Positions 18,534-27,628 of a stretch of 64,000 bases of DNA are shown here, in pieces. The stretch covers positions 1-64,000 of the forward strand of contig JAJZRS010000002.1 in NCBI GenBank assembly GCA_021802545.1, in the 5' to 3' direction. Each line of letters opens with the position of its first letter. The stretch's first letter is position 1. Both the position numbers and the translations under genes were made by a program. This stretch comes from Pseudomonadota bacterium (GTDB lineage: Bacteria > Pseudomonadota > Gammaproteobacteria > Burkholderiales > JABEVD01). The notes beneath the pieces were generated by a model that was given only the letters and a program-made list of their open reading frames with translations, was not told the origin of the DNA and searched no databases.

Positions 18534-19703
18534 CTAATAGGTGATCGTTTTGCGCAGCAATTCCGGGTCGAGCTTCACTTCCTCAAGAAGCTTGACTATG
18601 CGTGGCGCAGCATGACCGTCGCCATAAATGCTTTCACAGTTACGCACTTTTTCCAGAAATTCTTGATCATTCAGGACGCGCAGACAGGCATCACGCACTT
18701 CATTTTCGGCCACGCCTACACGCAAAACATTTTCGCCAATTTCCCGCAAATTTTGCCGAGGTCCGACGAGAATCCCGGGAACCCTCAGGAATCCGGACTC
18801 GATCACGATGGACGACGAATTTCCCACAATTGCCGAACAGCGCCTATACAAAGACACAAACCTACTCCTGGGCAAGTTATGGTAGACGATCAAATTATCG
18901 TATTCCGATTTGGCCTTGTCGATCGCGACCCGTATCGCCATATTGCCAGGATCAAAATTGGGATAGCTGCAAAATACCGGATAACCGAGAGAAAGCATCC
19001 CCTTCAGAATGCCCGTCATCTCCGATCCCGCATCATCGCTGCTCATCAACGGAGAGGGGTGCTGGATCAGCAGGAAAAACGGTTTGCGTACATCGACGCC
19101 AAATTCCTCGTTCAATTCCTCATCGGAAACATCGTCTTCCGTGCGCAATCTGTCCAAACCAGTCCCGCCCGTCGTCCAGACCTGGCCCTCAGGCTCCCCC
19201 ATGCGGACCAATCTCTCGCTGTGCCCCGCAGACGCCGTAAAATGAAAATGCGCCAACTTGGAAATAGCCGGACGGAACACTTCGTCGAGTTCGGAGGCAA
19301 TGCACCGGTCCCCTCCATGAAGATGCGCCACATGGATGCCCAGGAAATTTGCCACAAGAGCTCCTGCCAGCGCTTCTTCCCTGTCACCGGCGACAAACAA
19401 AATATCAGGCCGCTTGATCGACAACAGGTGAATCAAACCTTCTTGGAGATGTGCAAAGGACAATGCCCTTCCCCGCCAACTCTCCGAACTAAGGAGCGAT
19501 TCTATGCAGCCCGCAACTTCAAATCCGTCTTTGCGAATCTGTTCAACACCCATTCCATGAAATGGGGAAAGATGGGCAGCACTGACGATGATTGCGGAAT
19601 CCAGCGCATCCGAAGCCGCCGCAGCCTGTATGACCGGGAAAAGAATGTCATATTCCGACCTTGCTGCCGTCAGAAAGAAAATTTTTCGCATTTCATCACG
19701 CAT
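18534..19703 (-). CDS. legG: Hydrolysing nucleotide-sugar 2-epimerase (LegG/NeuC)
   Basis: 389 residues, GT-B-like 2-epimerase fold. RKIFFLTAARSEYDILFPVI is the typical NeuC/LegG N-terminus, FVAGDREEALAGAL and AHLHGGDRCIASELDEVFRPAISKLAH hold active-site residues, and GNSSSIVIESGFL binds the nucleotide phosphates. In the legionaminic route it releases the nucleotide (GDP in the route inferred here) and inverts C2 to give 2,4-diacetamido-2,4,6-trideoxymannose. Either the ATG at 19703 or one four codons later (19691) could be used. It follows the methyltransferase with a 1-nt gap. Confidence 0.88.
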   Translation of the reverse strand: MRDEMRKIFFLTAARSEYDILFPVIQAAAASDALDSAIIVSAAHLSPFHGMGVEQIRKDGFEVAGCIESLLSSESWRGRALSFAHLQEGLIHLLSIKRPDILFVAGDREEALAGALVANFLGIHVAHLHGGDRCIASELDEVFRPAISKLAHFHFTASAGHSERLVRMGEPEGQVWTTGGTGLDRLRTEDDVSDEELNEEFGVDVRKPFFLLIQHPSPLMSSDDAGSEMTGILKGMLSLGYPVFCSYPNFDPGNMAIRVAIDKAKSEYDNLIVYHNLPRSRFVSLYRRCSAIVGNSSSIVIESGFLRVPGILVGPRQNLREIGENVLRVGVAENEVRDACLRVLNDQEFLEKVRNCESIYGDGHAAPRIVKLLEEVKLDPELLRKTITY

Positions 19704-19704
19704 A

Positions 19705-20349
19705 TTAATCCAGCAACAGGTCGTTACATCGGTCGATTAAGGGATCGCGATACAAAGTAATGCTAAAATCGTTCGGCAAATAATCATGCCTAATAACCAC
19801 GTAGGGAGTGATTGCCAAGGCCATGGCCATGATGTCCTCAACCTTCCACGCTTGAATGTGGGGCGCGAAACCATGGAAACGATCGGTAAGAAGACTTACA
19901 TGGGCAGCTATCCTGCTCAATTCGAATTGTTTCCTCGTCGTACTTTCAAGGACATCGTATGCGCCATCCACCTTGATATTATGAATCCCGATGGCCACGG
20001 TATAATCAAAGGAGCGCCCCGGTTCCCAGGTCAGAAAATTCCCACTTTCGAAGCGCAAATCCGGAAACCTTTCCTTGCAATGCCGAATCATTTCCGGAGA
20101 AATATCGAATCCCACGTATTCACAATCGACATTCCTTCGCTGCAAATGCGTCCGGAAATCGGCAACTCCGCAGCCAACATCAAGTACGCTGCGGTTCTGC
20201 AAGTCATGTGTCATCAGGAATGTTTCGAATCTCATCCGCTGTGACCGCTGACTCCATTCGACCCTTTCAGCGTCGCTCTTGGCTGTCGTCGCCTTATTAT
20301 CCCAGTAAGCCTGGGTCTGTCTCAAATATGAATCATGTTTATCAAACAT
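19705..20349 (-). CDS. Class I SAM-dependent methyltransferase
   Basis: 214 residues. SVLDVGCGVADFRTHL (about residues 54-69) is motif I for S-adenosylmethionine binding, and YVGFDISPEMI and DYTVAIGIHNI are motifs II and post-II. The short form and the operon position inside the nonulosonic acid genes suggest O- or N-methylation of a sugar or of its acyl group. It overlaps the WbqC-like gene by 8 nt. Substrate unknown. It does not look like a DNA or RNA methyltransferase. Confidence 0.78.
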   Translation of the reverse strand: MFDKHDSYLRQTQAYWDNKATTAKSDAERVEWSQRSQRMRFETFLMTHDLQNRSVLDVGCGVADFRTHLQRRNVDCEYVGFDISPEMIRHCKERFPDLRFESGNFLTWEPGRSFDYTVAIGIHNIKVDGAYDVLESTTRKQFELSRIAAHVSLLTDRFHGFAPHIQAWKVEDIMAMALAITPYVVIRHDYLPNDFSITLYRDPLIDRCNDLLLD

Positions 20350-21046
20350 GGTTTACACCGTTTCCTGATCGCATCACATCTCCTGCGGAATCTCCAACAT
20401 TCATCAATAAATCAAGGGCTGACATGTGGTTAACGAATCCCTGCGCCATATGGCATTGCTGATATACTTGCTCTTCAAAAACATGGTAGCTCAATTCAAC
20501 TCCCTGGTTCTCGAACTTGGCCGGATCCTGATAGGCCCTTGCGCCCTGCCCTGACAAATATGTCGTCGCTCCGACAGACTTGCAAATGCCTAGAACCAAG
20601 TCATCCTTTGCACCGTCTGCCGCGAGTTCGGATGCCCTAATGCGCTTACACTCAATTCCTAATCGTGCAAAAATCCATTCCGTTATGGCAATATTCAGAT
20701 CGGCCAGATAAGTCCAGTCAGACTCAATCAGTTCCCGAAGGCCCTCGCCAAGAATATGCTTATGTGCTGCACGGGCATATGCCATTTCGATAGTGTTCAA
20801 GTGCTTCTTTTGCCACGGAATATTATTGCATATGGGCGTAGATTGAATGGTCGTGTCAAGGGAAGCGCGCACTGGCACGGTCAGCCAAACCGGGCCGTTC
20901 GCAGCCTTTATCTGATTGCGATTCTGCACGCCATTCTTCTGGTATTGAACATTGTCCAGGTAAACGAAGATGTCGCATGAAGCCGCCTTTGCACAGTATG
21001 GCAACCAAGGCAGGTATTGTGGCTGATGGATGGCAACAACTGTCAT
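20342..21046 (-). CDS. WbqC-like family protein
   Basis: 234 residues. The N-terminus VVAIHQPQYLPWLPYCAKAA and YLDNVQYQKNGVQNRNQIK are the conserved opening of the WbqC family, a group found in O-antigen and capsule loci whose chemistry has not, to my knowledge, been settled. The conserved YLSGQGARAYQD is near residue 160. It lies between legH/neuD and the methyltransferase. Family proteins often accompany amino-sugar genes, so involvement in amide-type decoration of a sugar is possible, but this is a guess. Confidence 0.82.
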   Translation of the reverse strand: MTVVAIHQPQYLPWLPYCAKAASCDIFVYLDNVQYQKNGVQNRNQIKAANGPVWLTVPVRASLDTTIQSTPICNNIPWQKKHLNTIEMAYARAAHKHILGEGLRELIESDWTYLADLNIAITEWIFARLGIECKRIRASELAADGAKDDLVLGICKSVGATTYLSGQGARAYQDPAKFENQGVELSYHVFEEQVYQQCHMAQGFVNHMSALDLLMNVGDSAGDVMRSGNGVNHV

Positions 21047-21066
21047 TTTTTAAAAAGGTTCCTTGG

Positions 21067-21702
21067 CTATCTCTTCTTCATTTGTCGCGCCGGAACACCA
21101 GCGACTGCCGCGCCATCCGGAATGTCCTTTGTCACTACCGCCCCCGCAGCAATCAAGCAGTTCGCGCCGATTTGAATGCCCTGGATGACGACGGCACCCG
21201 TGCCCACATGCGTGCCATTGCCCAGTTTCACGCCGCCCGACAGGACGGCGCCAGGGGAAACATGGACATGGCTCCCAATTTCGCAATCATGATCCACAGC
21301 AGCCAGTGTATTAATCACAGAATTGTCTCCAATGCATGTGCCCGGTTGAATGACAGCGCCAGCCATTATCTGAACCCCCTCCCCGAGCCGAACTCCTTCT
21401 GCGACAACTGATCCTGGATGGATCACCTGAATGAATTTGTATCCCTGCCCCTTGCATCGCTCGAAGGCCTCTCGGCGAAGGGGTGACACGCGGATCGAAC
21501 CAATTCCATTCACCAGAAACAGCCCTTCGTCACGATACTTCAAGATTTCATCATCGTTGCCAATAATGTTAAACCCTGACATCGTACCCCAATTTTTGTT
21601 CTGGGCGATGTCGGTCAAACCAAAAACTTCGACACCATTCAGTTTGAGCGCTTCAAGCAATACCTTGGCGTGCCCACCTGCACCCAACACGATCACCCGC
21701 AT
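21067..21702 (-). CDS. legH: Sugar N-acetyltransferase (PglD/NeuD/LegH type)
   Basis: 211 residues. An N-terminal Rossmann-like domain (RVIVLGAGGHAKVLLEAL) for the nucleotide sugar is followed from about residue 95 by a left-handed beta-helix (GEGVQIMAGAVIQPGTCIGDNSVINTLA). The conserved His of AAVDHDCEIG acts as base. In the legionaminic route LegH acetylates the 4-amino group made by LegC. The ATG shares a base with the legI TGA (TGATG), so translation is coupled. A NeuD-type sialic acid O-acetyltransferase is the main alternative. Confidence 0.82.
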   Translation of the reverse strand: MRVIVLGAGGHAKVLLEALKLNGVEVFGLTDIAQNKNWGTMSGFNIIGNDDEILKYRDEGLFLVNGIGSIRVSPLRREAFERCKGQGYKFIQVIHPGSVVAEGVRLGEGVQIMAGAVIQPGTCIGDNSVINTLAAVDHDCEIGSHVHVSPGAVLSGGVKLGNGTHVGTGAVVIQGIQIGANCLIAAGAVVTKDIPDGAAVAGVPARQMKKR

Positions 21703-22781
21703 CAGGACTCCACCATGTCATCCGGGGAATAATCCCTATCGGCCAGCTTTCCCAACCAGTCCCAGTAACGCATCGGGCTGATGCCATTTCCCGGCCTTTT
21801 CACTGTGAGATTATCCGGGGTAAAGGCTTCTCCCCTACGAATGCACCCGGCCGCAACAAGGCTCTTCCTCCCGACCAGCCTGTTTTTCAATTCGACGGGA
21901 CTCGGTTTCTTCAATCCATCCCCTCTGGCAATTTCCACCTCACGTATTGACTTGACCATCTGCTTCAATTCATCCGGCTCGAGAGACGCTTTGTGGTCTG
22001 GTCCAGGCAATGAACGGTCCAGCGTGAAGTGCTTCTCGATGACAGTAGCGCCAAGTGCCACTGCAGCGACGGGAATCGCAATACCCATGGTATGGTCGGA
22101 ATACCCGACCGGCAAGCCAAATGACCGTCGCAAGGTCTCCATCGTATGCAAATTGACATCCTCTAAGGGCGCAGGATATTCAGTCGTGCAATGAAGCAAG
22201 GTCACTTTCTCAAGCAACACCCGTTTTCCCTCGCTGGAAAAATATGCCTCTTCTACCACCTGCAAACCAGAAGGTTCCGTGCCTACCGCATAACCGTATG
22301 CCAGAATGCTCAAGGCCATTTCAATTTCCCCCAGCGTACTCATGCCCGTGGAGAGAATGACCGGTTTGGACGTTCTCGCAATATCCAGTAGAAATGGCGC
22401 GTTGGTGATATCGCCTGAAGATATCTTGATACAGGGCAAATCAAATCGGCTGACCAACAATTGCAAGCTTTCGGAGTCGAATGGCGTGGACAGGAATTGA
22501 ATGCCCCGCCTTGAGCAATATTCCACCAAAGTCCGATGGTCTTCTTCGCGCAGTTCCAGCTTCTGCAGCATTTCCAGTTGGGATTCGCCGCCTGCCGCAT
22601 TCCTTTCCTGGTAATCTGCCTTCCTGGCTACCTTGCTCGCCAGCTTAGCCGCCTTGAAAGTTTGGAACTTTACAGCGTCGGCACCGCTTTCGGCTGCGAC
22701 ATCAATCAGCTTCAGGGCTGACTCGACAGAACCGTTGTGATTCACGCCTGCCTCAGCGATGATATACGTTGGTTTGCTCAT
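21702..22781 (-). CDS. legI: N,N'-diacetyllegionaminate synthase (NeuB family)
   Basis: Condenses 2,4-diacetamido-2,4,6-trideoxymannose with phosphoenolpyruvate to form the nine-carbon sugar. 359 residues: a TIM-barrel NeuB domain (YIIAEAGVNHNGSVESALKL, AVKFQTFKA, STPFDSESLQLL, KISSGDITN, LHCTTEYPAP, GYSDHTMG, EKHFTLDRSLPGPDHKASLEP), then a C-terminal SAF (antifreeze-like) domain from about residue 290 (RKSLVAAGCIRRGEAFT). The lineage fits LegI/NeuB rather than PseI. It overlaps legC by 4 nt. Confidence 0.92.
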   Translation of the reverse strand: MSKPTYIIAEAGVNHNGSVESALKLIDVAAESGADAVKFQTFKAAKLASKVARKADYQERNAAGGESQLEMLQKLELREEDHRTLVEYCSRRGIQFLSTPFDSESLQLLVSRFDLPCIKISSGDITNAPFLLDIARTSKPVILSTGMSTLGEIEMALSILAYGYAVGTEPSGLQVVEEAYFSSEGKRVLLEKVTLLHCTTEYPAPLEDVNLHTMETLRRSFGLPVGYSDHTMGIAIPVAAVALGATVIEKHFTLDRSLPGPDHKASLEPDELKQMVKSIREVEIARGDGLKKPSPVELKNRLVGRKSLVAAGCIRRGEAFTPDNLTVKRPGNGISPMRYWDWLGKLADRDYSPDDMVES

Positions 22782-23947
22782 GCATCCGCGCCCAGGAATG
22801 AACTGCTCGGTATGTTGATCAAACGCCTCTCAATATCTTCCGCGAGACTCAAATCATCCATTCGCGGGCAGGATTTGTATATATCCAGCCGGTGCATGAG
22901 GGTCCACGAAGGGCGCGTCATGAGTCCGTCGGCATTCGTTGCTTCCAGCAGATCATCCCGCTTGTGCATGTTTTCCTTGTCCAGAATCAGCGAATGCAGC
23001 CAGTAGTTGCTTTCTGCATAGGAAGGCTCTTCAAACAATGTAACGCCGTCGATTGCGGAAAAAATTCCGATGTATTTTCCCGCGAGCTTTCTCTTGTTTT
23101 CGATGAAGCCAGGAAGTTGCTCAAGCTGAGCGCACCCAACAGCCGCGTTGATATTGGGCAAACGGTAATTGTATCCAATCATGTCGTGCGAAAAGGACCA
23201 TTTGTGCGGAATTTTCGCAGTCGTAGTCAAGTGCTTGGCCAATTTCGCCAAATCAGCATCATTGGTGAGAATGGCGCCCCCACCCCCAGTAGTTATGACC
23301 TTGTTCCCATTGAAGCTCAGCGAGGAAAGCTTTCCCCAGTTTCCGGTATGCCTCCCCTTATAAAATGATCCCAAGGATTCGGCCGCATCCTCGACCAAAG
23401 CCAGCCCGAATCTGTCGCACACTTCCACAATCGCATCGAGATCGACCGGATGGCCGAAAGTGTGCATGGCTACAAGCGCCTTAACGCGCCGCCCCGTCAG
23501 CTTATTGAAAGAACCATCTTCACGAACTTCCAGAATATCGCCAAGATAGTCTTGCAGCTTTGATGGATCGACCCCAAGGGAGATTTTGCTGCTATCGACG
23601 AAATGCGGAATCGCACCGCAATAGTCGACAGCATTTGCGGTTGCGACGAAGGTCAAGGTCGGCACTATCACTTCATCGTTTCTTCCCACGCCAGCGAGCT
23701 TTAGGCAGATATGGAGAGCAGCCGTTCCGTTGACCGTAGCCACCGCATGGTTTACGCCAGTGTACTCGGCGAGATCCCGTTCAAACCGGTCCACAAATTT
23801 CCCAACCGAGGAAACCCAGCCAGTATCGAGGCACTCCTTCACGTAATTCCATTCGTTGCCGGAGAAACGCGGCTCATGCAGTGCGATGTTTCCTCCAGGA
23901 AGAACCGACCTGAGGGCACGTATAACGGTTTGACTTAAATCCAGCAT
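22778..23947 (-). CDS. legC: LegC-type aminotransferase (DegT/DnrJ/EryC1 family)
   Basis: Adds the 4-amino group to the GDP-4-keto-6-deoxy sugar. 389 residues. The N-terminus ALHEPRFSGNEWNYVKECLDTGWVS is typical of LegC. VNGTAALHICLKL binds the PLP phosphate, LVEDAAESLGSFYKG holds the Asp for the pyridine ring, and SFNGNKVITTGGGG holds the Schiff-base Lys (K216). It lies between legB and legI in pathway order, with ATGA coupling to legI. Confidence 0.9.
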   Translation of the reverse strand: MLDLSQTVIRALRSVLPGGNIALHEPRFSGNEWNYVKECLDTGWVSSVGKFVDRFERDLAEYTGVNHAVATVNGTAALHICLKLAGVGRNDEVIVPTLTFVATANAVDYCGAIPHFVDSSKISLGVDPSKLQDYLGDILEVREDGSFNKLTGRRVKALVAMHTFGHPVDLDAIVEVCDRFGLALVEDAAESLGSFYKGRHTGNWGKLSSLSFNGNKVITTGGGGAILTNDADLAKLAKHLTTTAKIPHKWSFSHDMIGYNYRLPNINAAVGCAQLEQLPGFIENKRKLAGKYIGIFSAIDGVTLFEEPSYAESNYWLHSLILDKENMHKRDDLLEATNADGLMTRPSWTLMHRLDIYKSCPRMDDLSLAEDIERRLINIPSSSFLGADA

Positions 23948-23952
23948 TGTTT

Positions 23953-24960
23953 TTAAAGATTATAAATATCGGCTTTGTAACGCCTTAAATTATCAAGATC
24001 AGTAAACCATGACACGGTCTCCTCGAGGCCGCGCCTGAAACCATCTCCCCCGCCATAAGCGGGCATCCACCCGGTCAACGCCTTAGCCTTAGAATTGTCG
24101 GCCCAGAGTCTTTCCACCTCGCTCTTCTCGGGCCGGATCCGGACCTCGTCGGTTACAATTTCGATATTCGCACCCATGATTTCAGCGATCAATTGCACCG
24201 TATCGCCAATTGAAATTTCGAAGTTGCTGCCGATATTGATCACCTCCCCTACAGACTTATCCGCACCGGCAACTTCAATGAATCCGCTCACCGTATCCGC
24301 AACGTAATTGAAATCCCTCGTTGGCTGCAGCGATCCTAGCTTGATCACTCTTTTTCCATTGGCAATCTGGGTAATCACCGTAGGGATGATCGCTCGTGCG
24401 GACTGCCTGGGCCCGTACGTATTGAAGGGACGTATAATGGAAACAGGCGTATCGAACGAATTGTAGAATGATATGGCAATCTGGTCTGCGCCGATTTTTG
24501 TGGCAGAGTAAGGAGACTGCCCTTGCAGGGGATGCTCTTCGTTGATCGGAACGTAACGCGCAGTTCCATACACTTCGCTCGTCGACGTGTGCACCACCTT
24601 TTTCACCCCAAGCTCTCGCGCAGCCTGGACAACATTCAGTGTTCCAATCACGTTGGTGTCCACGTAAGTTTGCGGAGAATGGTATGAGTAAGGAATGGCA
24701 ATCAAGGCCGCCAAATGGAGCACGATATCGCATCCCTGCATCGCCTTCTTTACTCCGTATGCATCTCGTATATCCCCAGAAAAAATCTCAAACTTCCCTT
24801 TGACATCTTCACCGCAATGATCCAGCCAGCCCCATGTGCCGAAAGAGTTGTAAAGAACGAATGCGCGCACATCGAAGCCCGACCTAACCAGTGCCTCGGT
24901 TAGATGGGATCCAATGAAGCCGTCTGCGCCTGTAACTAGAATTTTCGATTGCTTGTGCAT
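23953..24960 (-). CDS. legB: NAD-dependent 4,6-dehydratase (LegB)
   Basis: First nucleotide-sugar-committed step of the legionaminic acid route: dehydrates GDP-GlcNAc (in the Campylobacter scheme) to the 4-keto-6-deoxy sugar. 335 residues, extended SDR. ILVTGADGFIGSHLTEALVR is the NAD site, VVHTSTSEVYGTARYVPINE the dehydratase active-site loop, and SPYSATKIGAD the YxxxK (Y151, K155). The N-terminal FGTWGWLDH block is characteristic of LegB. It is followed 5 nt later by legC. Confidence 0.9.
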   Translation of the reverse strand: MHKQSKILVTGADGFIGSHLTEALVRSGFDVRAFVLYNSFGTWGWLDHCGEDVKGKFEIFSGDIRDAYGVKKAMQGCDIVLHLAALIAIPYSYHSPQTYVDTNVIGTLNVVQAARELGVKKVVHTSTSEVYGTARYVPINEEHPLQGQSPYSATKIGADQIAISFYNSFDTPVSIIRPFNTYGPRQSARAIIPTVITQIANGKRVIKLGSLQPTRDFNYVADTVSGFIEVAGADKSVGEVINIGSNFEISIGDTVQLIAEIMGANIEIVTDEVRIRPEKSEVERLWADNSKAKALTGWMPAYGGGDGFRRGLEETVSWFTDLDNLRRYKADIYNL

Positions 24961-24967
24961 AATTGAA

Positions 24968-26767
24968 TTAGGGTGTGTTAACTGATTTTTTCATGAGCGA
25001 ATCGTAGCCGCTCAAGCGCGAAATGCTTCCATTGCTCAATTCGTAGATTGCATCGCATTTCCGCAATGTAGTCAATCTGTGTGCAATGATGATAATGGTG
25101 AGATCATGAGCGAGTCCCTCGATAGCCTCCATCACCGCATTTTCGGTTTCGTTGTCGAGCGCGCTGGTCGCCTCGTCAAAGATGATCACATCCGCCTGCT
25201 TGTAAAGGGCACGCGCTATCCCGATTCGTTGACGCTGTCCGCCAGAAAGCCGGATACCGCGTTCGCCGACGAAACTGTTGTATCCGTCCGGCATGCTCTC
25301 GATAAAATCCGCAATTTGCGCCCGCTTCGCCGCTTGGCAAACCAGATCATGATCGATTTGATCCTTCTGCAGCCCAAAAGCAATATTTTCACCAATACTG
25401 CTGTCTGACAGAAATATAGACTGCGGAACATGCGCAATGCGAACTTGCCAGGAACGAAGATTACCCGCAGTTATTTCCTGGTTGTCGACGAGAAACCTTC
25501 CCTCGGTCGGATCGAGCAATCCCATCACAATGTCCAGCAATGTGCTCTTTCCACTCCCGGTGACCCCCAGGAATCCAACTCGACTACCTTTTTCTATCGT
25601 AAGATTGACGTTGCTCAAAACCCACTTCGCACTTTCGGAATAGCGAAAAGACACATTGTCAAAAACGATAGCTCGCTGGAATGCAATGGGAGGCGGCGGT
25701 GGCTGGTCGGCATTGGCTGGAAGCGGTTGGTCAAGCAGTTCCAGAATATCCTGCAGCGAAGCCTGACTCCCCCTCATGTGCACTACAGCTGCATAGCCCT
25801 GCTGAAGGATGGGTAGCAATCGCTGCGCGCCAATGGCAAGCGCCCCGAGAGTAGGAATGGCTTTGGCAACGCCTTCGGCTTGATGCGACATAAGGTAGGC
25901 GAGTACGGCGATTAACGCCATCCCCATGGACTCCATCACGTAACGGGGACTGGTTGAGATAATGATGTTGTTCGACTGGGCACGGCGCAGGGGCAGGTCC
26001 GAATCTTTGAACACCTTGCAATACGCTTCCTGGCTTCCGCCAATGAGCACGTCGCGAATTCCACCGAGCCCCTCCTGCAACGCTTTGAGGGTTTGGTCGG
26101 TTTCATGTGAAATAACCTGGCTATTGGAAAACAGCTTCTTGCGAGTCTTGAATATAATCAACCCGTAAATGATGCCGAACGTCGTAAATGCAGAAAGAAA
26201 AACAATGGAATCCACTGCCATCAGTGCAGCCACGATCGAAACCAGCATTAATATCGAGCTAGTCAGGGTAAGGATCGGCATTACGATGTTATAGATGATG
26301 ATATTGCTTTTGACGTGGATTCCATTGATCACCTCACTGGTGTTTCGGTTCGCATGAACCGAGTAAGGCTGGAACAATGTCCTGCGATACATATCAATGC
26401 TGATATCGGCTCCTGCCGCAAAGGAAAAGTTGGTGCTGGAATAAAGAAGCAGCAAACGCAGAAACCCCGCCAGCAGGGAGGCGGCGCAAAAAATGATCGT
26501 AAGCGGAAAAAGGAGCTGGTGCGGCTCAAGAATGCCGAAAGCGAAAGCAACATCATGCACCAACGGGCGATTGAAAATACGATCCGGGTCTATCAACACA
26601 CCCAGGAAAGGAAAAATTGCCCCTATGCTGAATACCTCGGCGAAGGACGCAAGAATCATCAAAATCAACAAGATGAAGATTTGTTTCTTCCGGTGGGCAC
26701 TGAAATGTTGCCAAAGTCGAACAACAAGCCGTGATTTCGTATCGCCGGATTTTTTGTAATTGTTCAT
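24968..26767 (-). CDS. ABC transporter, fused permease and ATPase (PglK-like oligosaccharide flippase)
   Basis: 599 residues. An N-terminal six-helix membrane domain (residues 25-320) begins with FILLILMILASFAEVFSIGAIFPFLG, the style of PglK/WlaB. The C-terminal ATPase has Walker A GVTGSGKST, signature LSGGQRQRIGIARAL and Walker B VIIFDEATSALD. PglK moves lipid-linked oligosaccharide across the inner membrane, and no Wzx-type flippase is visible in this locus, so this may be the repeat-unit flippase. The ATG at 26767 is preferred over an in-frame TTG at 26806. It directly precedes legB. Confidence 0.85.
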   Translation of the reverse strand: MNNYKKSGDTKSRLVVRLWQHFSAHRKKQIFILLILMILASFAEVFSIGAIFPFLGVLIDPDRIFNRPLVHDVAFAFGILEPHQLLFPLTIIFCAASLLAGFLRLLLLYSSTNFSFAAGADISIDMYRRTLFQPYSVHANRNTSEVINGIHVKSNIIIYNIVMPILTLTSSILMLVSIVAALMAVDSIVFLSAFTTFGIIYGLIIFKTRKKLFSNSQVISHETDQTLKALQEGLGGIRDVLIGGSQEAYCKVFKDSDLPLRRAQSNNIIISTSPRYVMESMGMALIAVLAYLMSHQAEGVAKAIPTLGALAIGAQRLLPILQQGYAAVVHMRGSQASLQDILELLDQPLPANADQPPPPPIAFQRAIVFDNVSFRYSESAKWVLSNVNLTIEKGSRVGFLGVTGSGKSTLLDIVMGLLDPTEGRFLVDNQEITAGNLRSWQVRIAHVPQSIFLSDSSIGENIAFGLQKDQIDHDLVCQAAKRAQIADFIESMPDGYNSFVGERGIRLSGGQRQRIGIARALYKQADVIIFDEATSALDNETENAVMEAIEGLAHDLTIIIIAHRLTTLRKCDAIYELSNGSISRLSGYDSLMKKSVNTP

Positions 26768-26824
26768 ACCCAGTTGATTGAACTTAACTCGCCTGATTTT
26801 AGGCAAATGAGCATTCTATCGGAC

Positions 26825-27628
26825 TCAACTCTTAAAATGGAAGGAAAAATTCCCCGTCCCCAAGAATTCAGGATTGTGAAGATCGGGTTTGTTGTAGCGC
26901 AAACGGTTCCCTGAAAGGTCCAATACCGCGCCGCCGGCCTCTTCGGCGACGCACTGGGCAGCAGCAGTATCCCATTCCATGGTCGGCGCGAGCCTGGGAT
27001 ACAAATCCGCGCTGCCATCTGCCAGAAGGCAAAATTTCAGGGAGCTACCCATGGATACCACTTCATATTCACCGAGTTGCTCAAGAAATGCGTCGGTCTT
27101 TTCCCCCCTGTGGCTGCGGCTTGCAACCACCCTGATCTTGCCGGCCTCGAATCTCGATGCGGAGATTCCCGTAGTTTTTCCATCCTTGGTAAGGTAAGCG
27201 CCACACCCCCTGGCGGCATGATATAACCTACCGATCGCCGGCGCATATACGACTCCAAGAATTGGCTGTCCATCTTCAACAAGCGCAATGTTGACAGTAA
27301 ATTCCCCGTTACGGCTTATGAATTCCTTCGTTCCGTCCAGAGGGTCCACCAGCCAGAAAAGACGCCAGTCGCGCCGGCGCTCAAAAGGAATTTCCGCGAG
27401 TTCTTCAGACAAAACCGGCCAATCTTGTCGCAGCTTTTCCAACCCTTGAGAGATGACGTTTTGCGATGCCAAATCGGCAGCCGTAAGTGGTGAAGAATCC
27501 TGCTTGAATTGCACCCCAGGTTCTTCTGATTCGTAGATCGACATGATTTTGTCGCCAGCTTCTCTTGCAATGGCAACCACCTGAGTCAGCAGTTGTGCTA
27601 ATTCATCTATTGTGACCACGTCAGTCAT
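26825..27628 (-). CDS. cysQ: 3'(2'),5'-bisphosphate nucleotidase CysQ (copy 1)
   Basis: Hydrolyses 3'-phosphoadenosine 5'-phosphate (PAP), the by-product of sulfotransferases, relieving product inhibition. 267 residues of the inositol monophosphatase family: LSEELAE and [25 protein letters not shown] give the metal-binding Glu and DPLDGT, and [19 protein letters not shown] is the second family signature. It overlaps the 3' end of the APS kinase fusion by 8 nt, which links PAP removal to PAPS production. A close paralogue lies at 39680-40504. Confidence 0.9.
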   Translation of the reverse strand: MTDVVTIDELAQLLTQVVAIAREAGDKIMSIYESEEPGVQFKQDSSPLTAADLASQNVISQGLEKLRQDWPVLSEELAEIPFERRRDWRLFWLVDPLDGTKEFISRNGEFTVNIALVEDGQPILGVVYAPAIGRLYHAARGCGAYLTKDGKTTGISASRFEAGKIRVVASRSHRGEKTDAFLEQLGEYEVVSMGSSLKFCLLADGSADLYPRLAPTMEWDTAAAQCVAEEAGGAVLDLSGNRLRYNKPDLHNPEFLGTGNFSFHFKS

